NCBI GenBank assembly: GCA_003427395.1
Contig: BFEA01000066.1
Coordinates: forward strand, 535,791-599,790
DNA length: 64,000 nt
From: Chara braunii
Lineage: Eukaryota > Streptophyta > Charophyceae > Charales > Characeae
Reading direction: 5' to 3'
This document shows, piece by piece, positions 22,049-33,600 of the stretch. The notes beneath the pieces were generated by a model, which had not been told where the DNA came from, did not search any database, and was given only the letters and a program-made list of their open reading frames with translations. Each line of letters begins with the position of its first letter. Position 1 is the first letter of the stretch. The position numbers and the translations under genes were made by a program.

Positions 22049-24088
22049 CGCACGCGCGCACGAGTTGGCCTGTTTTCGAGCACTACCGAGACCTGTCGAA
22101 TGCTCCGAACACCCCCATGCGCCCCTTCTCCCACGGTAGGCAGCTGCGACCCCTTACTCTTTTGCCGTTTCTTCCCCTCCCCCCCTTCTCTACAGCGCTG
22201 CCTTGGCCTTTATACCTTCGGGCTCGGCCTCCCCCGCCGTTTTTGGCCTGATTGCTGCTCCTCGTTGTGTGATTACTTGACGCCAATTTCAATTTTTTTG
22301 AATTTTTGATCTGCCCGCCTAGTCTGCCATTCTTTTTTTTCTTTTCCTTCGATCCGTTCACCCCAACCTTTCCTCCAATCACATTCCTTCCTCGTTCCTC
22401 TTTGAAGGATCGCCTCGGGTGCTCTCCGCTCTCCTTCTCCCGCCCCCAAGATTGCACATTCCTAACTGCCTGGTCCATCTTTCGAGCTCCCTCCGAACGG
22501 TTAGCGTACGCTCCTCCAACAGTTGCCAAGATCCTTCACGTGACTGTTCATATCCCGGTGGATTCTCCACGGATTGAGCCCCTCCCTTTTGAACCCAATT
22601 CACATCCCTTGTTGCAGATCCCCATTTTTGCAGTTCCCGACCGTTTCAACTGTTTCAAATATCGCACGCCTCTCCCCATTGACTCCCTCGTTTCCCATTC
22701 TCCCCGCAATGATCTCTGCCTCCCACTCTCTGCTTAGATCGATCCAACCCTTTGTTCACCTATAGGTACTTCCGCGCTGGATGCTTACCTTCCGACAGCT
22801 GGCCCCGTCGTATAGCGGTCAGTGCTTGAATAAGAAAAAAAATCCATGTCGCCCCAATAGACTGCGAGAGACACACCGTGCCCGTTCAGCCGATCCAAGT
22901 GCTTGCATCCGCGACGACCGTCGGCGGCTGCCATCTTCCCCCTCTTTTCCCTTTCCCCTTCAGGTCGGTCGCCCGCTCTCCCCTCGCTCTGAGCTATCCT
23001 CCACGGACGGGCACCACACCCCCTCGCTCTGAGCTATCCTCCGCGGTCGGGCCCCACACCCCTATCGGCCTTTTCAAGTAGATACCACCAGATTGACTGC
23101 ATCTCGGCCGATTCTCAGCGCAGGATTGGTTCAGTGGGAGATCACAGTCCTCACATCTTATCGCCTTCCGGAGATCAAGCTGAGAGTTGCAGCCTGTCGT
23201 CGTCCGACTATACGGTCGACCATATCTCCTTGAACTGGCCATACCTTGGCTTGCCCAAGCTCGGGAGTGACCTCACAGCCCAAAGTTTTAGCCTGCTTTG
23301 TGACCCTCTTTTTTTTTTCCCTCGTCTTGGCGGGGCAGCCTACCTCCCTCCTTTTCTTGAACACCAACGGGAAGCCTTTGACCTTTCGTCTGCGTTTCGA
23401 CACCCGCTTGCGACTGCTTTTAGGATCGTCGTCCCAGGTCAGTACAAGACCCGAAATCCCCAAGATTTCCCCAAAACACCCCAACCCCAAGCATTCATAC
23501 AAAAAAAAAAATGCAAAAGTCATGCAGTACCAGCAATTTCTTTTTCTTTTTTGTTGAAGAAGGCACTCGGCTGGTGGACAGCCGCCCGACAACCAGCCCA
23601 CACCCCAATTATCCCCGTCCCCGCCGAGCTTTCCACAATGATCCCTTCCCTTTCTTTTTCTTTTCTTTGGACTATGGTACATGACTCACACCTCTTTTCC
23701 CTATGGTCTTGACCCTCCCCTTTTTTCTTGATTGTGGTAATCACTCTTATTCCAAGCACTTACTGTTCCGATTATTACCCTTGCCTGACTATGGCACATA
23801 GCTTATGGTATCCCTCTTATGATGCACACACCTCCCCTTCTTCGATTGTGGTGCACGCTTCCTTTTTCTTCCTCACGGTCTTGGTCAGCACCTTCATACG
23901 ACTATGGTACTGGTTACGAACCTTACCTGACTATGGTTACACCTACCCAAGAAGCATCCTTCCCCGAGTATGTTCCCTTCCTTTGACTATGGTACAGGGT
24001 TCCTTGTTTCAGATCGCCCTAAACTACTCCTTTCGGTCTCCACCGGCTCAGTTCTCCAGCTATAGTACAGTCTTTTATTCAAGAGGTA
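21311..24088. other. Pyrimidine-rich non-coding stretch left of element B
   Basis: No gene recognised; the long frames are low-complexity Ser/Pro/Leu/Arg translations of CT-rich DNA. Contents: a (CT)n-(CG)n tract at 21,978-22,061, a 42-bp duplication at about 22,978-23,060 (CCCTCGCTCTGAGCTATCCT), and a cluster of CTATGGTAC motifs at 23,665-24,000. It lies where the 3' LTR of element B would be expected, but no matching copy is present to prove that. Confidence 0.55.
21978..22061. repeat. (CT)n followed by (CG)n tract
   Basis: Alternating CT dinucleotides run straight into about 20 bases of alternating CG/CA. The second part is the alternating purine-pyrimidine type that can adopt Z-DNA, next to a homopurine-homopyrimidine part. 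Confidence 0.95.
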
Positions 24089-25520
24089 CTACGCCCATCT
24101 TCTCCTTCTCATCCTTCTCTCTCGTCGTTCCCTCTTGTGCTTTCTTTCCGCTCTCTCACGCTTTGCTCTCAAGGCTCTTCGCGACACACTCCTTCGTTCC
24201 TTTACTCGACGTCCCCGACTACGATCCTCATCTGTGTCCTCATCCCTCGGCCTCTTTCGCCTTCTTTGTGTTTTTGGCAACGAAGGTCTTTGGTACCGTT
24301 TCTTCGGAGCTTTAGGCGACGACCCTTGTTTCGAGGCCTCACCCTTCTCATAGCAGATGGTTTTTCCTACGGGTACCACGACCTTTCCTTTCCCTTTTGG
24401 GTCCGTTTGAAAAGGCTCTCTCTGTCGAAAAAGTCTCAGTCGTGCTCCCGCGACAGGATCTTTCAGTCGGGCCCCGTCTAACTCAGCGAGAAGGTAGACT
24501 CCCCCATCTAACCGCTTAAGCACTCGAAATGACCCCATCCAGCAATTCGCTAGCTTTCTTGACCAGGTCTTTTCTAGCGATGAGCCGTACGTTAGGACGA
24601 GGTCCTCAATTCCGATCGGCTCATGTAGAACCCGCAAGTTTCGATCCCACCTTTGCTTCCCCTTCGTTCTTTCCTTCTCAATGTTTTAGGCGGCCTCCGT
24701 CATAGTTGCGTCCAGACTCTCAGCTATCTGTCGCAACCTTGCCTCTCACAATTCGCCCCTCGTCATATTGGCCTTGCATGACACACTCGTTTAGGTGTCC
24801 ACATGAAATTCGATAGGCAAGGGGCAATGTCGGCCAAACCACAGGGTGTAAGGGGGGTAGCCCGTGCTTGACTTGACCGTCACGTTATCTGCCCAAACGG
24901 CATACCTTAGAAAACGTGGCCATTGACTCTCCCGACCCTTACACCATTTTCCTAAGGCTTATATCAATGTTTTATGCCCTCGCTCCACCGACACATCGCT
25001 TTGGGGATGGTAAGCGGTTGTATAAGCCGCCTTTTCCCGCCCTTTCTAATATCCCCTTAACTTTCTGGTTCGTGAATTTGGTCCCCCTATCCATAACAAT
25101 CTTCCCTACGCATCCGCACCTATCAATATATTCTAGTAGAAAGTCGCAAATTTCTTCCGCAGTCTTCTTTTTAATGGTCGTTGCTTCCACGAACCCCGTG
25201 AGATCATCGCGGACGTTAATAATGAATCACAACCCCCCTTCCCCCTTTGGCATGGTTATCAGATCCATGCAGACCTTCTCCCCAGGCGCGGTAGAAAACG
25301 ACGGAAAAAAAGGTTCCTTGTAATGGACTATTGCCCTTTTTTGACAAGCGTCGCAAGTAGAGCAATATTTTTCAATTTTCGACTATTGTATGTCCCACCA
25401 ATAAAGCCTTCGAACCTTGTCGAATGTCCCCTTCACGCCCCGATGACCGTCGACGATCCCGTCGTGCAATTCTTCTATGATGACCCTTCATTCCTCTGGG
25501 TCACAGAGTACCCTCATGGG
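24089..25520 (-). pseudogene. pol: Integrase of element B
   Basis: All three integrase regions can be read in changing frames. The zinc finger has its His pair near 25,480-25,430 and CSTCDACQKRA near 25,350. The core has catalytic Asp in MDLITMPKG near 25,265, the second in MDRGTKFTN near 25,090, and Glu in SVERGHK near 24,990. WADNVTVKSSTGYPPYTLWFG follows near 24,900-24,840, then a degenerate GPY/F module (CWMGSFRV, about 24,540). The last 100 residues (to 24,089) are very rich in Arg, Lys and Glu, resembling a nuclear-targeting or DNA-binding tail. Stops occur at least at the FII segment and after HKTLI. Confidence 0.9.
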
Positions 25521-25589
25521 CATTGCCAGCTTTGTCGGTCTTTTAAAATTGTGCCCACCTCTTAAACAGTATCCGAGAGCTTCTTTTCT

Positions 25590-26129
25590 TACGGCCTCAG
25601 TTTCCTCTTGTCTATTGGCTAAGTACAGTCCTATGTCCCGATACTTTCCATCATAGAGGTTGGCTAGGTAGTAGGAACACCTCCGGGTCCCTGCTCGTGC
25701 CTTCCCCAAGAACAGACTCCGGCTCCACCCTATTTGCTACGATGCTCACAATACTGTTCTTAGCTATTGAGCTGGTTTCTCCTTCTAGCCTTGGGCGGTC
25801 CTCTTCCCGGATCGAAATTCGGGACAGCCCGTCGGTTACTTGATTCTTAGCCCCCGATATTTTTTCAACCTTGTTGTCATATAGCCTGATGTGGATCATC
25901 CATCGAGCTATTATTGGGTCTGTTAGGTCAATTGCCCCAATACTTCCTTCTTGAATTGACTGTAGCTTCTTTGCGTAGCATTGAGCGTTCGACTCTCGAA
26001 CCTTAAAGGCCGCTCCTTGCCTTCTCTGTCCTTCTGGGACAGGAGGCCCCCGACCGAACGAGGCCCAGCATTCCTGGACACTATGAAGGGCCTATGCTCT
26101 TCATCATCAAAGTAGGGTACTCCTAGCAC
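25590..26129 (-). pseudogene. pol: RNase H domain of element B
   Basis: The part at 26,129-25,923 reads VPYFDDEEHRPFIVSRNAG, then LRFESRTLNATQRSYSQFKKE with the conserved Glu retained. After a frameshift and lost sequence, 25,899-25,651 reads KVEKISGAKNQVTDGLSRISI, the end of the domain. The TDAS segment with the second catalytic Asp is missing between the two, so the domain is deleted as well as frameshifted. The connection toward the integrase zinc finger lies at 25,709-25,488. Confidence 0.85.
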
Positions 26130-27330
26130 CTAGCCTCCCCCCCGGAACTCCTCCTTGAGGATTTCCATTGCCTTTTCCTTGTCCCCTCCCCAGTCCCATT
26201 TCTCAGCTCCACGGAGCAACTTTCGGAGGGGCTCCGCCTTGTCACTGTAGGCCTTTATAAAGATGCGCCAATAACCCCCAACCCCTAGAAATGGTCGTAT
26301 CTCCGTGATTGACTTCAGAAGAGACGACCATAGGATCAGCTTCCCCAACTTAGCGGGATCCGGACTCCTTCCGTTCTTGTCGCAAATGAACCCTAGTATT
26401 ATGATAGAAGAGACCGCCCACCGGCTCTTTGTCCCACTGACGGTAAGGTTCGCGTCTTCTAACTTCTTGAGGATCGCCTCCACATCCGTCATGTGATCCA
26501 CTACGAATTTTCTAACCCCCGGAAAGACCTTTGTTTCGTCCTTCCATACCGGCTCTTTGATTGGAAAGTCGTCCAGGAAAACTTCCACTCTCTCAGGAAT
26601 GAACTCCTTGAGGACCGCAATCATTGCCCTTTGAAAAACGGCTACCCAATTGGTCCGTCCCATAGGGACAACCATCATTTGTACTAAACCTAAAGGAGTA
26701 CGCATGGCCGTCATGTGTCTATCGCGATAATCGAGGAGGATTTGATCATATCCCGAAAAAGGTTACAGATAGAATTGATGGATCTCCACGCCACACCTTC
26801 CAACAAGAGATTTGCTTCGGGTATAGACCTGACGTCCCAGATAGTGACGACATTCGTTCTTTGAAGATCCTGGATCCATCTAAGCTTGTTGCTACCTCCT
26901 TTCTGGATAAAAAACCATTTGTTCACGTAGACACTCTCACATGGTTCGGCCACGAACGTCCTAATTTTCTCCTTTATGAAGGCGACTATTTCCTCATTCT
27001 TTTTCTCCTCGTATTTCCACGGGCGTCTATCCTTGCATGGCACGTGAGGGATGGTATGAGTCCCCGCGGGCTTGGAATATCTTGGGTCTATCCTCCCTCG
27101 CTTTGAGTCATCGAAGGCTGTCGTCTTATTGCAGCTTTTCAGGACATTTCCCTCTCCGTGAGGTTTCCATCCCCTATATCCATTTTTTCCACCCATTGGG
27201 CAGTAATTCTTTGCCCCTCTTTCTCTTTGCGCCTCCTGATGATGTAGGTTATCTCCTCCTCAGAAATTGTCGCTTCACCTGTGACAGGTTTTACTTTCTC
27301 CGTCACAGTTTTGTATTTTCTACCTCCGCC
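26130..27330 (-). pseudogene. pol: Reverse transcriptase of element B
   Basis: Pre-RT linker and fingers at 27,330-26,711 (TFVAEPCESVYVNKWFFIQK, LRWIQDLQRTN). Motif A is damaged around 26,770-26,715. Palm and thumb are at 26,714-26,130 with motif B GRTNWVAVFQRAM, motif C FLDDFPIKEP, then GVRKFVVDHMTDVEAIL and LTVSGTKS, and the thumb motif FLGVGGYWRIF. This 194-residue piece is the best-preserved RT stretch in the window. A stop at 26,130 separates it from RNase H. Confidence 0.93.
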
Positions 27331-27332
27331 GG

Positions 27333-28619
27333 CTAGAGGGATTCCTCCAAAAAAGACAACTTAAGTTGCTTAACACATCCCCCAAAGCCCTCATCTTCGC
27401 ACTCCTTCTCGTATCCTACCCCATTGATCACAATCCGATCTCCGATCTCTTCGACTTCCACTTTGTCATCCAGAGACATCTCGCTGGAAAAAGGGGTTTC
27501 TTCTTCGAGGACCCGACACATCCGAGACCGACCACGTCCTCTCTTCGGGATGCTGGTGCAGTTACGCTCATCTTGAGTGTCCACAGTCATGAGAACCACA
27601 CACATCCCATCAGGGGACTGAATGGAGAGTGTTTAACTTCCGTCCGGAAGATCGACTGTAGTAGCATGCACCACACTTAGCCAGGTACTTCCAAGTATCA
27701 ACTCCAACGAACATTCCTTTACGGAGAAGATCGGCACGCTAAATTCTAATCCCGCGACTACGATTACCAGCTTATGACAGACTCCTTCGGCCGGCTGTAA
27801 CTTATTATCTGCTATGACCATAGACATAGCGATTTCCTTATCTATCTCTAGTCCCAACTCTTTGGCGACAAAGTTTTGGCAAACGGTTGATTCGGACCCA
27901 TTATCCACTAAGGCCCTCATGTCTCTCCCATTGACCGTAGCCTGAAGCCGACCACTACCTAGCACATAGAACCTCTTCACTTCCTCTTCAGAGAAACAAC
28001 TCGCCGACTGACTCTCCATTGTGATCCTTGAGGACTGTGTCGTCCCGGGTTGAATGCCCTCTTTGGATACTACATTACCCGAGACGGTCGGTCCTTGGGC
28101 CATCGCGACTCTAACCTTCTTGGTGATACTCAAAAGTTCCTCGCTTGCCTTCTTACTAGCTGCTAAGTACCTGAGTAGCGTATATTGCATGGGTTGCATC
28201 AGGGTCCACCAGAGAGGGGCCACAATATCTATCTCGTCCAAGGTACATTTCATCTCAAATTTCTTCGGTCCCCTCTTCCGAGGCGAGGTGGGCTCTCCTT
28301 CCGCCTCTTTCTTCTCTTCAATTTTCACGTATGCCATTGGTTGATCTACATCCGCACCGCCCTTCTCAGGCGCAGCTTCTTTCTCTCTGGAAGAACTCGC
28401 CCTGGCTTGAGTCCTTACTCTTAGGCATTGATCCGCTTCAACTTCTTTGAGGGAGGTCTCAACGAACTTCATGCCAGGGATTTGGGGCTCCCGGATCAAG
28501 ATTCCTTTGGTCAGATCGGGTTCTGTAATCTGAACCCTGGATGTCCCTGCCACCCCACTAGTCTCAGGTCTCTTCTTCAACTTTTTTTCTTGTAAGGCGA
28601 TCCCCTTGTCCACATTCAC
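27333..28619 (-). pseudogene. pol: Protease and gag-pol linker of element B
   Basis: A 328-residue open stretch (28,619-27,633) with a charged linker (KKFEMKCTLDEIDIVAP, then MQPMQYTLLRYLAASKKA), followed by a retropepsin-like domain. The active-site loop is ALVDNGSE at about 27,905 and the second hallmark is LILGSTWL at about 27,690. The usual active-site triplet is Asp-Ser/Thr-Gly; here it is Asp-Asn-Gly. An acidic segment (27,605-27,333) leads toward RT. The linker is recognisable in element C at 36,224-35,802. Confidence 0.85.
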
Positions 28620-30374
28620 CCTCCGGAAGGCCCCGAGTCACTTGCCATTCCGGCTTCAGGTGGAGGAGGAACCCTCGCTGGTTGCTCATCTGGTCTTGGA
28701 CCCGAGGGCCTACTTCGGGAAGGGTTACCCCATCGACCATCCCTTGCATCCTTTCAGTGGGAACTCCCCCAATCGGATCCCCGGTTGGCTCCACCATCCC
28801 GATTATTTCTCCAAGCCCCTTGGTGTCCCCCTCCATGCTCATTTTTCCAGTTTCTTTGACCTCCCCCCCATCGCTGACCAGGGAAACCCTGAGAGGCCCG
28901 ATCACTCCCTCGAGGGACGTCGTTCCTAATAGTTTTTTTTTGTATCAAGGCCAGATCCAAACGTTCCTTCCTGTACTCTCTTACGTCCATTCCTCCCCCT
29001 GTAAAACTACTTTCTCAAAGCATGCAGAGTCCCTGGGGGCCTTCTCAAGGACTTCCTTCCTTTTCTCCTCGACACCTATCCACTTCTGAAAGCATTCCTC
29101 TATCCACTAGAGACTGAGAAAGTTTTTTAAACCTTCTGGTAAAGCCCACCAAGCTTTCTTGATCCCCCCGTGTCACCTGTCGCAGACCCTCAATTGTCGG
29201 GATCAGGTCATCACATGCAAAGGTCCTCAGCAAGGTTGCCTTGAAGGTCCTCCACCTTCCATCGAGAGGGTAGATCGCCCTAATGGCCTGGTCCAGTTCG
29301 GGTCCGAATGTTGGCTAAAGCGATTTATCATCTCCTTCTCAAAAAAAAAATTTCGGAAGGCATAACTTTCCCACTTTTCTACGAACCCAGTCACATCTCT
29401 CCGAGTGAAATAAAGGGTCTTCACTCCCAAGTTGATGATGTAGTAGGGAACTCGCCTGTCATCATAGCGTCGGAAATACGAACCTTCAGCCGACCCATTT
29501 ATGACTGGGTCATACGGCTTATACCAAGTCGAGTCCAGTTCTTCCATGCGTGGCCAACTTCGAAGTCGCCCCCAAAAACCCTCTTCTTGAGGACCCCTCT
29601 CCTCTTCCTCGCGTTCCCATCTAGTGGGGCCAGTACCTCGCCATGCTTCCCCTGCTCGATCGATGTTTTTGGTATTCGTTTCGCCAGGGGCCCAGGCGAA
29701 ATCAGCTTCCTGTGCCGCCCATCGATGAGTGCCTCCGGTTGCTTTCGTAATCCGCTCCTCGAGCAACTCTCTTCCCCTGGGCCTTGGGGGCTCCCTCCTC
29801 ATTTCTTCGAGGTCCCCAACCATTTGCTCTATCGCGTATCATCGTTGGGCTTCCTCTGCCCCCTTCTCCCGCGTCCATTTGATCGGTCCACCGAGTTTCC
29901 ACGAGGATACCTCTTGTGGCCTCCGCTACTCTCCCTCTTGTCGGAACTCCTGATTCCAAGTCCATGTGCAAATGCACCTCGGTATCCACCTTTTGCCCGG
30001 CGGGAGGGTCCATTTCTTCAAGAGGTTGATCTGCATTCCACTCATCCCTATCTCTAACGCTCTCTGGTTCTGCCATTCCTCCAGTTTTCTTACTCAATCT
30101 CATTCCTAGCTTTGCCCCCTCTTTCACCCTTGCAACGTTCGCCAGGGCTCATTCCTAGCTCTGCCCCCTCTTTCACCCTTGCAACGTTCGCCAGCCCAGG
30201 CGACTGCGAGTGCTTGGGTTCGACCTCACTCTCTATGCGCCCGATTGTTTCCTTCTACTCGCTTTCCTCGCTAGTGTTCATACCCTCCTCGTTGCTGCTA
30301 CCTTCCTCCGAGTTCCCTTCTTCCTCACTGGTTGTTCCCCCCTGGTCGCTTTCTGTCGAGTGTTCGCTTGACAT
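28620..30374 (-). pseudogene. gag: Gag of element B
   Basis: Probable start at 30,374 in a Ser/Glu/Thr-rich leader (MSSEHSTESDQGG), stopped after about 39 codons and continuing in other frames. The capsid-like lead-in is at about 29,430-29,380 (VTGFVEKWESYAFRNFF) and the retrotransposon-gag core at 29,233-29,045 (ESLVGFTRRFKKLSQSLVDRG). A Gly/Arg-rich segment at 28,990-28,754 is nucleocapsid-like, but I see no intact CCHC knuckle. At least four frame changes. Confidence 0.8.
30100..30197. repeat. 49-bp tandem duplication in the gag leader of B
   Basis: Two copies of a 49-bp unit beginning CATTCCTAGCTYTGCCCCC, at 30,100 and 30,149, differing at only a few bases. 49 is not a multiple of three, so it shifts the gag frame. 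Confidence 0.93.
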
Positions 30375-30379
30375 AGTCC

Positions 30380-30604
30380 ACCATGAGTCTCACACCAATT
30401 TTTCTTCGTAGGTTGCTAGTGCCAAATTCGGGATTTGCAGATCCGATAAGTTCCTAATTCCTTCCCAGGAACAGCGCCTCATCAAAACCCTATCTACTTT
30501 GTCTGCCTGTCCTGGGAATAGGGGCTTAATGAACTTCCCTACTTGTGTCCATTATTCAAAGTCTGAATCACTCAGAGACTCCCAGCACCGGGTGAACAAC
30601 TCGT
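30380..30604 (-). pseudogene. Accessory ORF of element B, 3' piece
   Basis: Minus-strand frame just upstream of gag (ELFTRCWESLSDSDFE, one TAA, then VGKFIKPLFPGQADKVDRV). It is cut at 30,604 by element C and continues in the same frame at 55,200 once C and one TCGT copy are removed. Unknown function; positional counterpart of the accessory regions of A and C. Confidence 0.65.
30601..30604. other. Target-site duplication of element C, left copy
   Basis: TCGT immediately before TGTGAGG at 30,605, repeated at 55,200-55,203 immediately after the ACA end of the right LTR. Support comes from the reading frame of B across the junction. Confidence 0.8.
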
Positions 30605-33600
30605 TGTGAGGAAACCCGGGGAGGGCTACGACGCCTGTCACTCGCTGCGCCCGCTTCCGAGGTCCTCAGCGATTGGTAGGATGCCTTGGTTTGCTCTCCC
30701 TGTCAAGCACTCACTTGCAGGAGAAGAACTCGAAGATCCTCACAGCCGTGCGGATCACGTGAAAAATAAATTAAAATAAAAGGGAATAAAATGCTCTCTC
30801 AATCCAATAGTTCCTCGTACCTACTCGGGATCCTCCTCAAGGGTCTTCCCTGCAGGTCACTGTCCTACAAAAGTGAGTTGGATATAATCATTACTTAGGA
30901 TAAGAGGGTATTAAATCATCAGGTAGGTTACAGAATAAAGTTAAAACTTTAACAAGTGGGGACCAGGTTCACCATTTCGGCGATACAGTCCGAACCCAAA
31001 AGCATAGCTGCAAACAAACCCACACGGTCAGTAGTCGCATTACCAGTAGTTGCTGGGGAGATACTCTTTAACAACAGTGCCCAGTGTCCTGCTCCATGCT
31101 TTGATTCCTCCGGCTGTTCGAGAAGGGGGTAAGAAGAGGATGACGGTGTAGGATATACGAGGTTTCACAAGCCAGGCGCAAGTCTATTACTCACTCTCGC
31201 CCAATCTCTCTCTCACTCTGTTTCGGGTCCCCTCCTCTCGCAAACATCAAGTCATCATTGTCTTACCATTTTTAGTTTCGCAGCTGCGAAGAAAGAATCT
31301 TTTTCTGAAGTTTGAATTGCAGAGAGCACATATGCGCAAGAGAGATTGTCAAACGAAAACCTGTACAGAAGGGTCTTCTTTCACCGCATTGATCATACTA
31401 ATTAAACGAATTGATATTTCTTTGACTATGTTGTATGCGTTTTGTCGTGTTCGGGCTGACACAGGCACCAGTTAGACTGGTCACCCCCTTCTGCACTGCT
31501 ATGCTTGACTCCCCTGTCTCGAGCGTGCCCGAGTGATTCCATTTCCGCCCGTGGAGAGAACTTATACGATTTAATTCATTACATTGAACCCCGCTGTTTC
31601 TTTGAGCGTTAAGTGTATCCCCCTGCACTCATGCCCACTCACACCCCAGCTATTACTCTCTTTTGCCCGCGCGCTCTCACAGTCCCATCCCTTTCTAAAC
31701 TCTCTTCCCTGTTCCTTCCACCACCCATCAGTTCTCTCACCTTTACTCTTGCCTTATTTACAGATTCAACAATCGTAGTCGACCAATGAGCGTGCAGACT
31801 CAAAGTATTTCGAGGAAGGGCGAAGGGAAAAAAAAAGTCCAGAATAAATAGAAAAAGGAGAATGGAAAAAAAAGAGAATTGGTCTGCACTTTTAACTTTC
31901 TAGTCGAGTGGAGAACCAGCGTATTGTAGTTTCAATAATCACGCATATTAGAGTATCTAGACCCTGGATTACCCCCGACCAGCTAAGGCAGCCGCAACAG
32001 GATGCTCATGTCTTATCTCTTGTCCTCCTTCCTTCACTGAGTAGCGCGAGTCTAAGATACCCCAACATTCTCTCAGTCTGCTCGTAATCAAGGTAATCAC
32101 TCCTGATTGAGGCGCCCAGTATCAACTTCCCATGTTACGTACCTGGTCATCTTCGAATTAGTCTGACATTCCCTTAGTTTTGAACAGGGCCATACTATCT
32201 TTGATGTGGGAGATCTCGTCAACTAAGAGAATAGCGTTCTCTCCCTTGACAGACCGAGAGGACCTGTCAACAGTTGAACTTGGCCACTCCCTCCATTAGC
32301 GAGACAACAGTTAACAGCGGTTCCCAATCGAGGTTTTCCGCCTGCGGGTAATAGATCCAAGCAACAACTGTTGTAGTCGCTTGCTGGGTAGCAGGGCCAA
32401 CCAACAACGAAACGAGGCTGATCATTAGCAGGTAACCCTATTCAATCACAGAAAAAGCACCTGATCATTAGCCGTAGTAGCTGTTGTTCCCATTCACGAC
32501 GACCCAATCATCAGTGTAAAGGGCCCTGACGCTCAGCCCGCTAGATCTCACCTTCTGCATGGATTGCTACCCACTACTGGCGTGCCTCCTCGCCCCTTCT
32601 TCTTTCGAAAGGACAAAAACAGGAGACTGCACCGATTAAGTAGACCATCACGTACACTGTGCACGTGCCGAATGTCTCCCTGTTCCGAATTTTACCATCA
32701 CAGGTGCCATCCCTTGTCTTATCACTCTGACCGCGTCTTTCGTGCTCCAGGTACACCCGACGCACTCCATCATCCTCTGTTCCCCCTGCCCTGCCACGGC
32801 CTGGCCAGCTCCCCTTCGTCAACAAAAACAGCCATTTCGTCAAAACGGACATATTATATTTTTTGAACGAAATCAAAACTGACATTTTTTGCCAAAATCC
32901 GGTCGGAATTTTTTGATCCTGGGGGTCCGGCGTTCCCAAAACGCCGGACCCCCCTGGTCTATGGTGGAGACCAAATACAGTTTTTATTTATTTATTTATT
33001 TATTTTTGTTTTTATTTTTTTTATTATATATATATATTTTTTTGTATCTGGTCTCAACCATAGACCAGGGGGGTCCGGCGTTTTGGGAACGCCGGACCCC
33101 CAAGAGCAAAAAATTCTGACCGGATTTTGGCAAAAAAAAGCAGTTTTGATTTCGTTCAAAAAATATAGTATGTCCGTTTTGACGAAATGGCTGTTAAAGG
33201 TCTTCCGAACTTCTGCAAGAGTGTTGGAGGACAGCCTTTAGCAACCACAACCTCCCTCCTCCTAAGATCGAATCGAGTTGTATGTAAGGCTGCTGTGAGT
33301 AAGCCAAGTACATCAAGCACCCACCCCCCTCCAACGACAACTCCATGAGTCTTCCCGATCCCCCTTCTCCTTTAGAGCCTGTTGTTTTCTCGTAGAGCTA
33401 GCAGGTTCTCATATGCGCTCCCGGAAAGTCTCCCCTCGCACCCCGCCTTGTCAGCCTTATCCAAGTAACTGCAACTATCAAGCTTGCGACTACTTCGAGC
33501 TGGAATGGTGGGCGGAGTACACCTTGCCTGCATCCCCAAAACTTTCCCCTTCCGAATCGTCCCCTTCCCTTGCTCAGCGAGCAAGCTCAGAAGTTAACTG

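Larger units (their letters stand above)
24089..30604 (-). mobile_element. Element B: Ty3/gypsy retrotransposon, gag-pol portion
   Basis: Minus-strand remnants of gag, protease, RT, RNase H and integrase in gypsy order, the fullest pol of the three elements here. It is interrupted at 30,604 by element C and resumes at 55,200. Every domain carries stops or frameshifts. Neither LTR of B is identified; the 3' LTR may lie in 21.3-24.1 kb. Confidence 0.9.

Noticed and set aside
21800-22309. 169-aa plus-strand ORF
   Set aside because: Low-complexity Ser/Leu/Arg translation of CT and CG repeats; no domain, and it overlaps other frames of similar length.
22802-22900. tRNA-like start (GTCGTATAGCGGTCAGTG)
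   Set aside because: It resembles an A box, but there is no good B box at the right distance and no cloverleaf can be drawn; not called as a tRNA or SINE.
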